Of a stretch of DNA of 64,000 nucleotides, positions 1 through 13,230 are shown one piece after another. Source of the DNA: Sinonovacula constricta (lineage: Eukaryota > Mollusca > Bivalvia > Cardiida > Solecurtidae). The notes below the pieces were generated by a model. It was not told the DNA's origin. It ran no database searches and worked only from the letters and a program-made list of their open reading frames with translations. The stretch is from the NCBI GenBank assembly GCA_007844125.1, contig CM017573.1, positions 12,637,987 through 12,701,986 on the forward strand, written 5' to 3'. Each line of letters starts with the position of its first letter. Position 1 is the stretch's first letter. Made by a program: the position numbers and the translations under genes.

Positions 1-629
1 GTTCTAACAACGTATATATATCTTGCTTAAATTTATATTTTGAAAACAAAAGTGCAGATATTTATTATAATACACCAACTTTTTTGACAAGACTACGTTG
101 ACCTTAATGCTAAAAATGTGTTTATGTTCACAACGATAAATAAAAGCTTCATACTACAGGTAATTTCCATAAATCTATAAAATAAGTTCATGTTTGTATA
201 AAAGTGTGCATTTTACTATTAACACCATTGATTATGTTTAGTAAAATCTATTTTTGCACAAATTAAGATTCTTTATTTTTTATAGAGGCTTATTTGCATG
301 AATAGTTTAGTTCAATCTTAACTAAAGTCTATTTCTGCTCAAATTAAGATAATTTAATTTTCATAGAGGTTTCACTTGAACACTGGTTTAAAACTTAGCA
401 TGGCAGTGCTAGTTTTAAGAATATGTTAATATTTTCTTTACATTTTATTAATATTCATCAGTACCAACTTGCATAAATAGCACATTATTATTAACGTTAC
501 CTATATTATCATATTGTGAAAGATATTTGTATTACTATACTTTCATTTCAAAGCTTCTTGACGGTTGATATGAATACCATTAGTTACGATATAGCCTTAT
601 TGTTTATTATTAAGGACATCGGTGATTCA
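1..629. other. AT-rich intergenic DNA, nothing identified
   Basis: I see no exon-like frame with splice signals, no RNA gene and no clear repeat here. The phrase reading roughly 'aaattaagat..tttatagaggttt' occurs twice (about 262-292 and 340-370), which suggests a small diverged local duplication. Confidence 0.5.
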
Positions 630-1245
630 TATTTAATTCTTGTACTCTATGTTGTTATTTAATTTATCCTATAAGGATTGTTGCGTGTATTTCCTTTGAT
701 GGACATTGAACTTCGGTTCCTTAATTCCATCTATGCATGAACAGGATGCTACAACTATTTACTCTTCTCTGGTCATTTTCTTTCTTGATTCGAAAAGTTA
801 CTTTCATTTACTATTAACGTTTTCTGTAGGTTTATAATAATACCCATATCTCTCTTCTAAACACTATGTGGACATTATTTTTCAATGACGTCACTGCTTT
901 CGTCATAACTTGTCAAACAAAACGTCAGTGCTTGGACACTTATTCAAATGGATCGGTTTTCTTTTCATTGCTTTCGAGAAACCCATCAGGAAGTGCGAGG
1001 TTAGAGCTCTGTAAAACCGGTTTAGCACCCCAGTCGGTCGCTATTGCCGACTGACCGTTCCAAGGCGGTAACTGTCGGGTTTGCTCTTATTGTTAAATGA
1101 CTCATCACATATTTGTTTTTACATTTACATTTGGCGTGCATGTGGATACATTGGTCCTATGTCTTTTAATATTTGTATATGTTGCAATGCTCATAGGACT
1201 TTGTCTTTTATATTCTTGTTTCTGGTGTTATTTTGTTATACAAAT
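630..1245 (+). repeat. ~620 bp interspersed repeat, copy A (full-type)
   Basis: This copy aligns by eye with 19190-19775 over almost its whole length: a head with 'tataaggattgttgcgtg', a middle with 'aaacactatgtgga', a GC-rich core at 1046-1074 and a tail with 'gttgcaatgctcatagga'. The core begins GCCGACTGACCGTTCCAAGG and its 29 bases are identical in copies at 6465-6493, 15757-15785 (minus) and 37069-37097 (minus). Short open frames here are not conserved between copies, so I treat the unit as non-coding. I cannot assign a class. No terminal inverted repeat or A/B box is evident; a SINE-like, MITE-like or satellite-like unit are all possible. Confidence 0.8.
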
Positions 1246-2959
1246 TTAATGTATCACTCCGATGTTCCCAAGATGTACATTTGTTAGCTTTCTTATTAAG
1301 ATTTCGTTCGTGCATTTGAAACTAAATTAACGAAACACCTAATGTAAGAAAGACGCATCATGTACATTGAAAATTTCACACACATCAACAATATCCTCAC
1401 GCAGACCTGTCTAGTTGGGTAACTATCTTTATAAAGTGAGCGCAAGCATGAGGATTAGCTCATGACTTTTTAAGACTTGCTATTTTTCCAACTTGGTTTG
1501 AACCCCGGGCCTTTAATTCCAAGAGTCAATGGTATAAAAGTTGTATTACAAAAGTCATGTGCCCGTTATTAGTGTGCTTTATGTTTATAGAATTTACCTG
1601 GAATGTTCACTACAAAGACCGGAAAATGTGTTGACATCATCTCCGTCAGATTGTTATACATGAAATCCCATTGTGTACAGAATATTATTTTGTCAACCTA
1701 CAAGTAGAAATGAGAGAATCAGTTCATGAATGAAAGCATGCCACAATTTACATTTTAACGATGAGTATGTTCATTTGGTCTGGTTCTGTCAACTTAAATA
1801 ATATAGTTAAAGGTAAACATTAAAAAAGAAACAACACTTACAACATTCAATATTCACGAATAAATGTTTCATTTACAGTTCAAATGAATCGTACGGCTGC
1901 TTACACTCAAGTATATGTACCAGGGGTCTGAGCATAAGTTTATAAAATTATAGACGTATATCGCCAATGTGACAGTACTAGTGAAGGAAGAAGAATAACT
2001 GTTTACTAACATATACATAACAGGAAAATACCATGGAGCTTGTATTTACATACTTTTTAACTCCATTAACATGTTATATTAGGAAATCAACAAGGCTAAC
2101 TGGCGTTATGCACACAATGATTTCTTTTATATGTTATATAAAAGTATGACGTTACCGTGTCACGTCATCATTGTGTTGCATGGAATTTGCAATTGTCATA
2201 CCTCATAATATCATTTTATTAATACTTACACTTAATCTAAAATAAAATAAAACATAGATATATCAGCTGGCCAGTTAGCGTAGCCACACATGACCCCACT
2301 CAGTAGTATCCTATCTTTTTCAAAGATCTATTGTGTTACGTACTTGTATTTTTGCTGAGGAATAATTTTTTTGGCCAAGTTATATTATTTTAGTTAAGCA
2401 TTCGGAAAACCTGAAATTAATCTACTATAAATATATATATGTAGATATAGATTTGCTAGAGTTTGGTGGTAGCTTTTCTCTATCAAGTATCAAGTATCTA
2501 CATTTATGCCTAATAATACGTGCATTAATTCTGCAAAAGTTAAATTAAATTTTTAAGAGTGATTTCCAGGCAAAAAGAGTAATGGCACTTAAAATCACTC
2601 AAGTTGTAAAATACACCTGGCACATATATACGATAAGTCTAAACCGTCCTATTTCCAGTGATGATGAACCACCTTTATGAAATATTGGCTTATTATCTAT
2701 CTTATGCATAACAATGGCCCCCATTGGTGTCTTAGGTTCACTCTGAGACCGTGATACACCTTAGCCTTGTATGATTAAGTAAAGCGTCCGTTGCTCATAC
2801 ACAGGACCGATAGACATAGTGTCAGATTAGTGAGATAGAAAGATGTAATCATCAACAAGGAAGCAGTAAGAGCCAATAACATACATCATACTTTTTATCA
2901 TTCGTGTTGTCATTTTATCATTATATGCATTATGCAAACTGCTATAAGTAGGGAAATAT
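1246..2959. other. Non-coding stretch, no supported feature
   Basis: AT-rich sequence. A weak B-box-like motif (GGTTCAAACC on the minus strand near 1497-1506) is the only hint of a tRNA-derived fragment; no A box or cloverleaf supports it. No exon-like frames with splice signals were seen. Confidence 0.4.
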
Positions 2960-3512
2960 TACGAAGTCATATGCGCATTCCAACAAATACCACCATTGTT
3001 AAAAGAACGCGACGACAAAGTTATTCACATGCAAGCAAAAAAAAAAAAAGAACAAGTATGTGATGAGTCTTTAAGAACGGACGGGCCCAATAGTTACCGC
3101 CTTAAAAGGGTCAATCGGCGGAAGGGGGCTTAAACCGGTTTTACAGAACTCTAACCTGGCATTTCCTTAGGGATTTAAAAAAAATGCAATGAAAAGAAAA
3201 CCTATCTATTTGAATTTAAAATGTCCACACGTTAACGTTTTCTTAAATTATTATCTCCGATTGCCAGTTACGACGTCTTTAGTGAAAATATAATGTCCAC
3301 ATAGTATCTAGAATAGAGGAAAATATCATTTCCATTGGAAGAACTACACAATAGTGGTGATAGTAAAATTAGTTATTTCTTTTAATTAAGACAAAGCAAT
3401 ACCAGAGAAGAAGTGTAAATTGTTGTAGCATGTAGTTTATGTGTAGATGTAATTGTATATACGTAACAATCCTTATAAGATGAATTAAATGACAACTAAG
3501 ATTACATGCATA
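2960..3512 (-). repeat. ~620 bp interspersed repeat, copy B (inverted, diverged)
   Basis: The reverse complement carries the tail (near 2970), the core (about 3093-3120, several substitutions) and the head with 'cttataaggattgttacgta' (about 3465-3485). It is clearly the same family as 630-1245 in the opposite orientation, and its core is among the more degraded ones. Confidence 0.7.
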
Positions 3513-4289
3513 GAAAACTACATCCACCAAAAGGTGAACTATAGATGAATAAATGAAAGTGCTCAAAGAACTGTTTCGGTGGCGCAACTTTAAGGGTCTA
3601 AGCAATTAATGGTATGCATATAATGTAGTGATTCGAATTAACTTCCAGTTATATATTACGCCAACGTAACAACCCAGTGATCTCAATTTAATTTTCTATT
3701 GGACGACTTTTTCTCAACGTGTGTGGTAAATTTAGACTGAGATGCTGAGATGACACGAATGACCTCCACACAACCCAGTATAGAGTAGCAGATGGCAGAG
3801 TCCCCGCATGGGATATAGTAAATAAATTGACCCAGTAGATAATGGATACTCAGAGGAACAACAATTTTAATAGCAGTTTGTTTTTTCTGTTTGTCCCTTT
3901 CCTCTGATCACTGAATAAGAGTACTGTGCGGCATTGTTTATTTATAAATCTGTACTTCATGTATACCAACATCCACTATATTATCAATCGAACATATGGT
4001 TCATAAAAGATTACCATATATTTCTTTTAGCATTTGAAGTATGCTTGGCCAGAATTGAAGCACCTATTTCGATTCGATATGCTAACTATTGTCATGTTAC
4101 TGCACCACTTTTCCCCAGACTAGCAGTGAGAAGTAAAGGCCATGCTGGGTCAATTCGTAGTGCCTGCGAATTTCAGATTTATAAAAACTCGTGACGCTTT
4201 CGAAATCGACACCACCACAAGTACAATAGTTGGTCAAGGTCATAATTTATTTCTAAAGACGTGTTGGTTAGAGGTGAATAAAACGTATT
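3513..4289. other. Non-coding stretch upstream of a LINE fragment
   Basis: No gene, RNA or repeat could be supported. The end of this stretch may contain unrecognisable 5' parts of the LINE that becomes readable at about 4290. Confidence 0.35.
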
Positions 4290-6095
4290 ATTTTTTCTAC
4301 AATAGGTTAGTCAAATCTTCTTTCAGTTTGTACATGGATAGACAATGTTGTGTGGTAAATGGGCATATATCAGACTGGTTTTATCTACAGAGTGATCGTC
4401 GTAAAGAAGATCTCGTATCCCCATATTTATTCTTTCTTTGTGCAGAGGTGCTGGCTATCATGTCAGGAATAACCCTAATATTACAGGCGTAAAAAGTTCA
4501 AAATCCAAAATTAAAATCTCACAATTTGCTGATAATGCCACTTTTAATCTTGATGGCCCTGAAAATCTTAAATTCCATTGACACTTCAAAAATGTATGCT
4601 GGCATTTCAGGCCTTTGCATCTTGAAAATACAAAGGTTGTATAGATTTGAACCTTTAAAACGACTGATTATAAATTATTTGCTCATTAAAACCTAAATCG
4701 GGACACAGAATTTTCTTTTCTGTTGACCTAAACACAATTACTAAACTAAACATTGAATAAACGATTATAGAAATAGAACAAGTATTCTCCTTATGATAAA
4801 AATGCTGACTCCTTTAGGGGAAATAGTTGTCATAAAAAATAGCAATGCCGAAAACGATATATCTAATGTAACCTTTACCTTACCCTGAAATATAAATAAA
4901 AGACAATGATGAATGTTCTTTTGTTCTTTAAATTCCTTTGGAATGGGAAACCGGATAAATTAACGGAGACGTTACATAGAAAGATTATGAAGATTGAACA
5001 TAAGAATGATAAACTGGGATCAGTTCATTATTCCATTAAAACTATATGGATAAGAAACCTGGTTATAGGGTTTTATAAACATTTTAAAGTTTCATCGCGT
5101 TTTGACGAGCTTTTATTCAAATATCGAAAGTTAGGTCCAAAAGGGATAAACAAAAACAAAAAATGGGTGACATATTAGACACCTTTTGGAAATATTACTT
5201 AGCTCATATTACAGATTTGGTGGTACAGTGGTCCCAAGTAACAATTACGAAGAAAAACTGGGGTTTTCAAACAAATAATATTCTTAAAGAAGATGACTCG
5301 TTTATTTCTTTAAAAGATATCATGGAAATGCATGGTAGTGTTACACATTTTCTAGAATATAGAGACCAACTCACGGCCATCAACACTCATTTAAAAATGA
5401 ATATGGTTTACTAATGAAATTACAAATCCAAATATACCATTGATAATTTTAATATTTATGCAATAAACGAAATTAAATAGAAATATATATGATCGACTTG
5501 TACAAACAAATTCTCGTAATCCAATTTCAATAATAAATTAAATACAAGAACTTAGCACTGAGATAGACATACAATACATAGTCAAACTTTATAAGATGCC
5601 TTTCATATGGTCCAAAGAAAATCAGCTATCGTGGTTTCAATCAAGTGTATGCCACCAAATTCTAGATACTAATTACCAATTAGAAAAACGAATCTAGTCA
5701 GTAATAGGTTATGTTCCTATTGGACAGCTGAGAAAGGACACTTTTACACTTATCTGACGAATTATTTACATGTGCCAAAATCTAACTGTATTCTTATGAA
5801 AGCCAACTAATATGTTTTAAATGTAGAGGCATTAAAAACTGTTAGGACAAATGACAGCACGTTATAAAAGAACATTATGAGCTCTGGAAACTTTTTAAGA
5901 GTCTAATCAACGATTGCAACAATAACAGTTGAACATAAAGGTATATACATACCCCAAACCCAGATGTAATAGAAAACTGATTGGTTGATTGTCATGGACA
6001 TGATAACCTTAAACAAACATTATGAATAATTTAACTTCGATTTGTTGTTTTGTGATCGATGCAGCCCCAGAAATGATTTTATCCACTAGAAGCCA
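4290..6095 (+). mobile_element. Degenerate L1-like LINE fragment (reverse transcriptase to C-terminus)
   Basis: Conceptual translation gives a reverse-transcriptase segment at 4330-4490 with VNGHISDWFYLQ and LVSPYLFFLCAEVLAI, the usual 'QGDPLSPYLFLLCAEILA' region of L1/Tx1-type LINEs. It is followed at about 4515-4560 by ISQFADN, a decayed form of the catalytic YADD/FADD box. At 4906-5414 come FLWNGKPDK, 'IKTIWIRNLV' and a 'MHGSVTHFLEY' segment, typical of the region after the RT. Around 5590-5800 'LSWFQSSVCHQILDTNYQL' resembles the C-terminal 'WFQ.R+.HRIL.TN..L' block. The frame is broken many times by stops and shifts, the RT N-terminus is missing and no endonuclease is seen, so this is a dead 5'-truncated copy. 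The reading is made by eye against family knowledge. Confidence 0.85.
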
Positions 6096-6239
6096 GAAAC
6101 TTCGAAACTAAAGTTATCAACCTGGATTTCCAACATTATGCAGACACCCCTGTTGATAGAAGTATGTGCTGTTGTTGTTATAAGAGTGTGTTCTGGATTA
6201 CTAGCAATAGGAATACAGTAAACTGGTCAAAATGTTAGA

Positions 6240-6625
6240 CTTACACTAATTTTGTGGAGTTCTTCTGATCTCTTATCTCTCTCCCAAATACCATGTGGAA
6301 ATTATCTTTAATCACGTTACTACTTTCTTTTTATGGCGTCATAGTTTGGACAACTTTGTTTAAAAAAGTTAAAAAGATTATTGCTTGTTTGCATTTGAGA
6401 AACTTCTCATCTGATAGGTTAGAGCTCGGTCAAACAGGTTTAAGCACAACATTCCGTCCCTTCTGCCGACTGACCGTTCCAAGGCGGTAACTGTTTGCTC
6501 GTTTTGTTTAATGACTCAACATAGTTTTGTTTTAACTTTTTAAATTTGGCTTGCATGCGAATACCTTTTCTGTCCATTTTCATATTTGATATATTGCAAT
6601 GCTTATGGGAATTGGTCATATACCA
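6240..6625 (+). repeat. ~620 bp interspersed repeat, copy C
   Basis: It contains 'ataccatgtggaaatta' (middle), the intact 29-base GC-rich core at 6465-6493 and the tail 'atattgcaatgcttatggg' near 6592-6610. The head is missing or unrecognisable, and the sequence directly follows the LINE fragment ending near 6.1 kb. Confidence 0.75.
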
Positions 6626-7769
6626 TACCTAGAACAACCACCCTCATCCCCACAGAGTAAAGACAGCATAACATAGTATGCATAAATATACTGACATATG
6701 CACTGACACAAAATCAAATGATAAACAGAAATAGTGGAGTGCATAACTAAAACATAAATCATCTGTCAATGTTCATGATGGATTGAATAACTAACCATGA
6801 TCAATCAATGATCGCATATAACTATAGGTGTATGAGGGTGGTACAGTTTGTGATTGTTATAGTAAGTTAATAGAAAATATAACATACCAAGTTGTAGTTC
6901 TGCTCTAGCCATTTTTTGACCCCTAACATGGCGTTATCCAATGTTTCTAAGAAATTAAATAAAATTGTAAACAATCATTAGGTCCGTTTGTGCTTAAATC
7001 AACTGCATTGAAGGGTATCTATTCAACTACGCTGAAAAAAGTTGCCTGTATTGAAATACAACTCAATACAATAGTCAATTGCAAAATAAAAGGGGAAAAT
7101 AGTGAATGCCAATAATAATAATTGTGTATTGGATGTTTGCTTAATTGTCATTTGTCAGATTTGTAATATCCAAACTATTTGTAATTAATCTTTAGTGTGG
7201 CCCAGGACGTTCACAGTATGTGACATTTATTTTCTGCTTTGGTCAACACATACAAATTACAAACTAAAATGCGTCTTTATGCAAGTAGAAAATGCAGTTT
7301 GACGTCACTATTAAAAATACCGCCAAATAAACACTATAACGTAGACAAATAACACAGTCATACACTGATGTCAGAATTTAACAAATTCTCAGAAACCTAT
7401 TGAATGAATAGCAATTTATATATTGTTGAATTCGTATAAAATACCACTTTTATAAAATGGCATTTTTTCAATGCAATTCATCAGCCGTAATGCTCAACAT
7501 GTTTTGTCAGTACGCAACCCACACACACATCACCGATATTATCCCTTTTTGGTTATAACGCGGCTAAGTATTTAAAAAAGTATGCAGATCGTTGAATACG
7601 TGTGCTTGAGTGATAAAAAGTGACCGATACTAGCATCATAAACCCCATATAAAGACGAGGTACAACCAATCATTTAACGCATCTATGACTGTCAAGAAAA
7701 AAGCATTGACAACAGCAACCTGTGTATTTCGATATATACTAGCACACTGCGACTCGTCATTTCATTAAA

Positions 7770-7774
<5 letters not shown>
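6626..7774. other. Non-coding stretch, no supported feature
   Basis: AT-rich sequence with no exon-like frame and no recognisable repeat. Confidence 0.4.

Positions 7775-7858
<84 letters not shown>
7775..7858. repeat. (GA)n microsatellite
   Basis: About 40 near-perfect GA dinucleotides, followed by a few interrupted units to about 7880. The open frame it produces on the minus strand (Ser-Leu repeats) is an artefact of the dinucleotide. Confidence 0.98.
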
Positions 7859-7860
<2 letters not shown>

Positions 7861-10319
7861 TAGAGAGAGACAGAGACACTGAGATAGACACAGGGAGAAA
7901 GAAACACACCCAATAACCGAAAATACGCAGATCTACACTTATTTGTCTTTATTTTGTATGTTCAGTGCGTTAGCTATAATCTATATTATAGTTTTACAAT
8001 CCCGGCCCTTTGATTCTTACGCGCAAATAGTTATACATTTAACGATCAAATTCAGATAGATGCAAATACCAACACACGATAATATTTAGTCATCTTACTT
8101 GGCAAAACGTGTTGTCTTCGTGTCCTGTATGTCACACGTTAAAGTTTCAAACTGTATCACTATTGTTTTAATTATTAGTTAAGTTAACGAATAGCGACAC
8201 GAACGACCTCCCTTCCCGGCGTGTGATTGACTTAATATCTAAGTCTATTTTAAGTACCACTGCTTAATAGGACATAAATTCAGTTTTAAGTAAGCTAGCC
8301 TGGATAAGATAACAAACGTATTGACCACTTATATAAACCTTCAAATACTTGACATCAATCTAAGATGGCAGGTAATGCAGTAGTTACAATTTTGTTTAAA
8401 CAGTCAAATAGATTAAGTCGGCATCAAACCATAATGAAAGGATACTTATACGAATATGAATAACGTGTGGAAACATTTATTTAATGGACCCCAACCTGGA
8501 TAGTTGTAAGTCCGTTATTTAAAAGGGTAACAATAGTTAAACCGGATTCTTTATAAGAAACAGTTTGTTTTCAATAATCTACATTAAAGGCAGCACATGA
8601 TCTGTTCACGCAATAGGTACGGGAAGTCGTATGGACTGCTATATACCAACGTGATAGTTGTGTAGCACCCTTGCTAACGTTGACGCGAATGTAAAAATAT
8701 AACGGTAGCTCAATGGCTGGTTGGCCTGATGTCAGGCAAATTTGACTGGGTATGGTATCATGCTAATTGTTCCCCGCATGTTATACGCAAAGAAGACAGC
8801 ACAATATATAATTTAAGTGTCCGCCCAGGCGCATGGTATTTCTAACAATTCCGAAATATACATAAAATATGTTTATATAACCTGAAAACTTTAGTTAATC
8901 TAGGGCAAATATAGCGTTTAAACATGACATTTTTTCATTCGTCATCTTTTCGGGAATGCGTTTTATTCGCTCGCATAGGATTTACCGAGAAAGTGAATTG
9001 TCAACATTTAGATCTAACTTCACAATAAAGTCTCAGACACTCTAAGTGTACCTACAGTCAGTCATAAGGGTATCCAGCTTGAAATGTTAAAATGTATCAT
9101 TTGAACAAATATTCCATTTATAGGATAAAGTATTTAACTATTTTAGTTGGCAATACATTTGGTAGATTGCAACAGGTAAAACTATCAATAAAACAAAGCT
9201 GTACGAATAAGCAAATATGTAAGTTTTCACTAGTTATAAGGATACAGTTGTGTCTGCATTATAAATTGCTACAATCAATGACCAGCTGGTAAATCTGATT
9301 TATAATTCCAAAGTGCCCTGTTGATAGGTATAAAACAAAAGAAAGTTTTCTTAAAACAATAAGTCAACATGGTATCGTGCATTTTGTTGCCAAAATCTAG
9401 GTTGAGATAAGAGAATAGAGTATTGATAATGAGAGGCTAACACAATACCATTCAACCAAATGCTATACCAAACGTTCATAACAATTTTTCAATGCAGTTT
9501 AATGTTTCGAAAAATGTCGACTACAAAAGTACTGCGACTTTAAAGTGGAAAGTTAATGCATTTATGTACCGTCTGACTTCGAATATTCAAAGTCGTCGAG
9601 GTCGCCGATTTACTTAGGAACTATGCATGGGTTGAAATAATCTAAATTGCCTTCATTTACAAAATTGTCCGACAGTTAATCTGCCATTTTGAATTTCGTA
9701 ATTCTGTGCGGTAATGTGCAAAAAGCATTGTACATACCATAATACATTTAACAGTGAAACATGTTTAATAAGCGTCATGTATTTTATCTCTTAAAAATAA
9801 TAGTAAATCAAAATGTATGCATGTATGTATAAAACATAGTCAAACATACCTGAACATGTTATCACAAATGTATGTATGTATAAAAGATTGTCGAATATAC
9901 GTGAACATGATATCGTCACCAACAAACTGTATCATACATTACGTATTTGTTTTAAAGCAAATAGTTTTTCAATCATATCGTATTACATTGTAGTTATTCC
10001 AGGTGTCATCCAATTGCTGGGCGCTTTTCCAGATTGCTCAGCTGAAATTTCAGCCGCTATGCCTATCATTTCTTAATTGGGATGACGTTGATATCGTTTA
10101 GCATTTATACCTACCCACCCTAACGTTTTGTAGTACCGCAGTGAGACAAAGTGAATACAAGTAAAAAAATCTTAAATTGGTTTGTTACTCTGCTTAAATG
10201 ATACATCTTGTAACTGAGTATCAAACTAATCGACAAGTCATATGCTATTAACAAATTCAAGCAATCAATTAACAAAGCCAAACATCGATGTTTCTGGTGT
10301 AACGTCATTTCGCAATTTT
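7859..10319. other. Non-coding stretch with minor repeats
   Basis: Nothing gene-like is supported. Near 9815-9910 a ~65 bp segment containing 'atgtatgtataaaa' and 'tgaacatg.tatc' is duplicated in tandem. At 8703-8715 a good A-box-like motif (GGTAGCTCAATGG) occurs, but the B-box-like sequence expected about 40 bases on is poor, so I do not call a tRNA. Confidence 0.4.
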
Positions 10320-10622
10320 TTTATTTGGTTTATCGTTCCACCAAACGTATTTCAGTTATCAGGATACGGTGTCTACTTGAAGCAGCTATAGTTCTACCTT
10401 CATTGTGTATAGCATGCCGTGAACACCTGACATGATACTACACCCAGTCACATTATCCTGACACCCAGTCGTCGAACTAACCTAATATTTGCTTTAGCGT
10501 TGGCAACGGAGCAATGCCACTACCATTTTTAAGGATTATGTGTGTCGCGGCCTGGGGTCGAACCCGGGGCCTCCCGTTCCTGAAGCCGACGCTCTACCGA
10601 TTGCACAACCAGGTCTCTCCTT
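10320..10622 (-). mobile_element. tRNA-derived SINE (bivalve-type)
   Basis: The minus strand starts at about 10622 with a tRNA-like head: an A-box region TTGTGCAATCGGTAGAGC and a near-perfect B box GGTTCGACCCC about 30 bases later. The body continues to a segment read on the plus strand as 'ttatttggtttatcgttcca' with 'caaacgtatttcagttatca' (10319-10360), which recurs at about 54790-54845. A phrase near 10423-10435 (catgaacacctgacat-like) recurs near 16714. The order tRNA head, body, conserved motif fits a Pol III-transcribed SINE. The motif resembles one I associate with common bivalve SINEs; that link is from memory. Confidence 0.75.
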
Positions 10623-13127
10623 CGCAATTCGACTTGTGACAATACACAATGGTCAGTCTACCCATGGCATTATCGGGCTTTGGAAAAGATGTCAAAAGAT
10701 AGCATAGAACAGTACGTTGTGGAGTAGCATGACTTTGAATAATACCGACACGTTAATTAAAACAAATGAATAATCGGAGGTAATTTACATTAAATTATAA
10801 AGGGACAAATCGGAACCCAGCAATGACTTCGAATTATGCATGAGCTTCGGATAACCCGAGTTTGAATAACCGAGGTTCGACTATAGTTAACTTATCTAGA
10901 TAATTAACATGCATGCCTGTTGAAGGAAAGGGAAATAATATTTCATTTCGCATCAGTGTGCAAGTGTGTAGGTAGTCATTTGTATATGTGTTTATGGTGT
11001 ATATTTATATAATAACAGTGATTAAAAGCATGTTCGCAAAGTATTCTTTTTTAAAGATATATGTTAAAACTGTCGTTGAAAGTAAAAGTGTACACGATGT
11101 GATAACTAGACATAGTCATTGATTGGTTGAATCTAATGTTACAAGTTCGACACATAATAAGTTAATACTGTACATAGGTAGTTTAAATGAATGCATGTTT
11201 TATGTGTCGCATGAATAGAGATACAAAAACAGTTATGTCCCTCATTGAATGCTGTTAGCCCTAATATTATACACATATTTCAAGCTTTGAAGCAAACTTG
11301 TCGAATTGTTCAGGTCTATTATCAAACAACAGCATTCCGGACGAATGACCGTAAGTTCGACATCATATGGACAGGAATCAGATTAAAGGTTCAGCTTTGA
11401 TGATTAGAAAATACACTTACCTCGACTGGCTACATAGATGAGATCAATAACCTGCAAAAGATTTAGAAGGATCATCAATATTAATATTATAATGTAGAGT
11501 CTGAGAGCAATATTTCAATCATTGTAGAAGATATTCAACTGAGTAAAAAGTGATAATTTGAAGTGCGTTTATGCCATGAACACAACCATATTATTAACAC
11601 GTCCATATCATGAACATCTGATAAGATCATTATATGGGGTACCATATTCCGATACAATATATTCATGCTAGTTAACAAGACTAGGGCGTGTATGAAGAGG
11701 CTTAAAATCGATATTGTCTGTTAAGTAATGGCACATTTTAAACGCCTGATGTTATGTCACATACAGACAGTACCTGATACAAGACTGACTATTGGTTGCT
11801 TCCAAAACTAGAGCATACTGAAGGCCTTTTTCATTCCTTGTATGAGTATGGTATGTCGCCGCAAGGACAACCTTGTGATGTTTACATATTACCTGTGTCA
11901 TCTAACTATGTAAAGTCATTATATTTTACGGAAAATAATGTACTTGGTACAAAACAGTTCTCAACGAGAATATTTTTCAGAAAATTGACCAAACCAATAA
12001 AATTGACACATAACTGTGCCCATCTCTAATCCAAATCAATTGATAAGAACCGGTTGATTTTTCAAAATCATATTATAGATTATGTTGAAATTTAATTTAA
12101 CAATGTCGGTCGCAAGTATAATAAAACTACAGAAACAAGCATGTATTAAGGGTCCGTAGCACTGGATTACAAGTTAAGAACTTACTGGTTTTTACTTTAT
12201 AAAAATACCTTTTGTCACCATCGCAAGTATACTAAAATTGTGCACGCCTGTGCGTAATGATTTCGATAGAACTATTTATATTAATATAAAGTGTCATAAT
12301 AAAGAATCATAATTTGTTAGCTTATCATTTTATTAATTATAAGAAATTTTAAGATTCAAGTATACTTTTGTTAACTTCAGAGATTCAAATTTGTCATCAT
12401 CTCAAATGTAAATGACGAAAATAGCATTAAAGCACGCGTGTTAGCGCTTTAGCTCTTTGATAAATATAGTATGCTTTAAAAACTTCACTCACCACACCAC
12501 AGAGCAGCTGAGGCACATGTGATACCATGCACGGTTTGTATTTCATAATGCAAACACCTTACTGGGTGTAAGCGCAATACACTGGCACTATTTCTCTGTC
12601 TTTTGATTTCTCTTTTGTGTATAGAAGTTCTTAACCTTTTCTTTTTTGTCAGCAAATGTTAGACGTTAACGGTTGAAACATGTCAAATAACAATTTGATT
12701 ACTGGACACTTTCTAAAATTACTGGACACTATCTAAAATGAGTGGCAATATTAAGATGATTTTTATTGGTAAGCTTTAATCATTTAGATAAGCAAGTAGC
12801 ACTACAACACCAACACAGTCACTTTGGGGCAGAGAATAGCATTCATGGTTAAAAAAAAGTTTATCTAAGACATTACCTTACAACAATATGGTTAAACAAA
12901 TAACCGGTATTGTAATGTTAAAATGCATCTTAAATAGTTATATGGCGATCAAGACAAAAAGCCTACAGCAGAGCTACGTCTTGAATAATATGTTATACAT
13001 GTCACTGTATGTCGTATGTCCTGAACGGCTTGTAGCTATACCTATGGTCAGAAGAAGGCAAGTGAAGAATATAGTGCATAAGTTTAATGTTTTAATTATA
13101 TGTGTATATAAGTGTACCATCCTAAAA
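10623..13127. other. Non-coding stretch, minor repeats
   Basis: No exon-like structure is supported. A possible SINE body relic reads 'ccatatcatgaacatctgat' near 11603. A 22-bp tandem duplication (ttactggacactNtctaaaa) lies at about 12698-12740. Confidence 0.4.
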
Positions 13128-13230
13128 AGAATATATGACAGATTCCTATGACCATTTTAACATAAACAAAACTTTGAAAGGGGAAAGGGCAAAGGTATTC
13201 ACATACAAACCAAATGTAAGAGTAAGTCCA
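13128..13230 (-). repeat. ~620 bp interspersed repeat, truncated copy H (tail only)
   Basis: It matches the tail region of the copy at 36950-37165 ('tatgaca.a.tcctatga.ca' then a 'aacataaac.aaactt'-like stretch). The core and head are absent. Confidence 0.5.

Noticed and set aside
866..1287. Short open frames across the interspersed repeat
   Set aside because: The frames are not conserved in the other copies of the same repeat (6.3 kb, 19.4 kb).
7692..7913. Minus-strand frame of Ser-Leu repeats
   Set aside because: Translation of the (GA)n microsatellite.
8703..8770. Possible tRNA gene (good A box GGTAGCTCAATGG)
   Set aside because: The B box is poor and no acceptor or T stem forms.
10546..10622. 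Possible functional tRNA on the minus strand
   Set aside because: No acceptor stem forms and the sequence continues into a SINE body, so it is a tRNA-derived SINE head.
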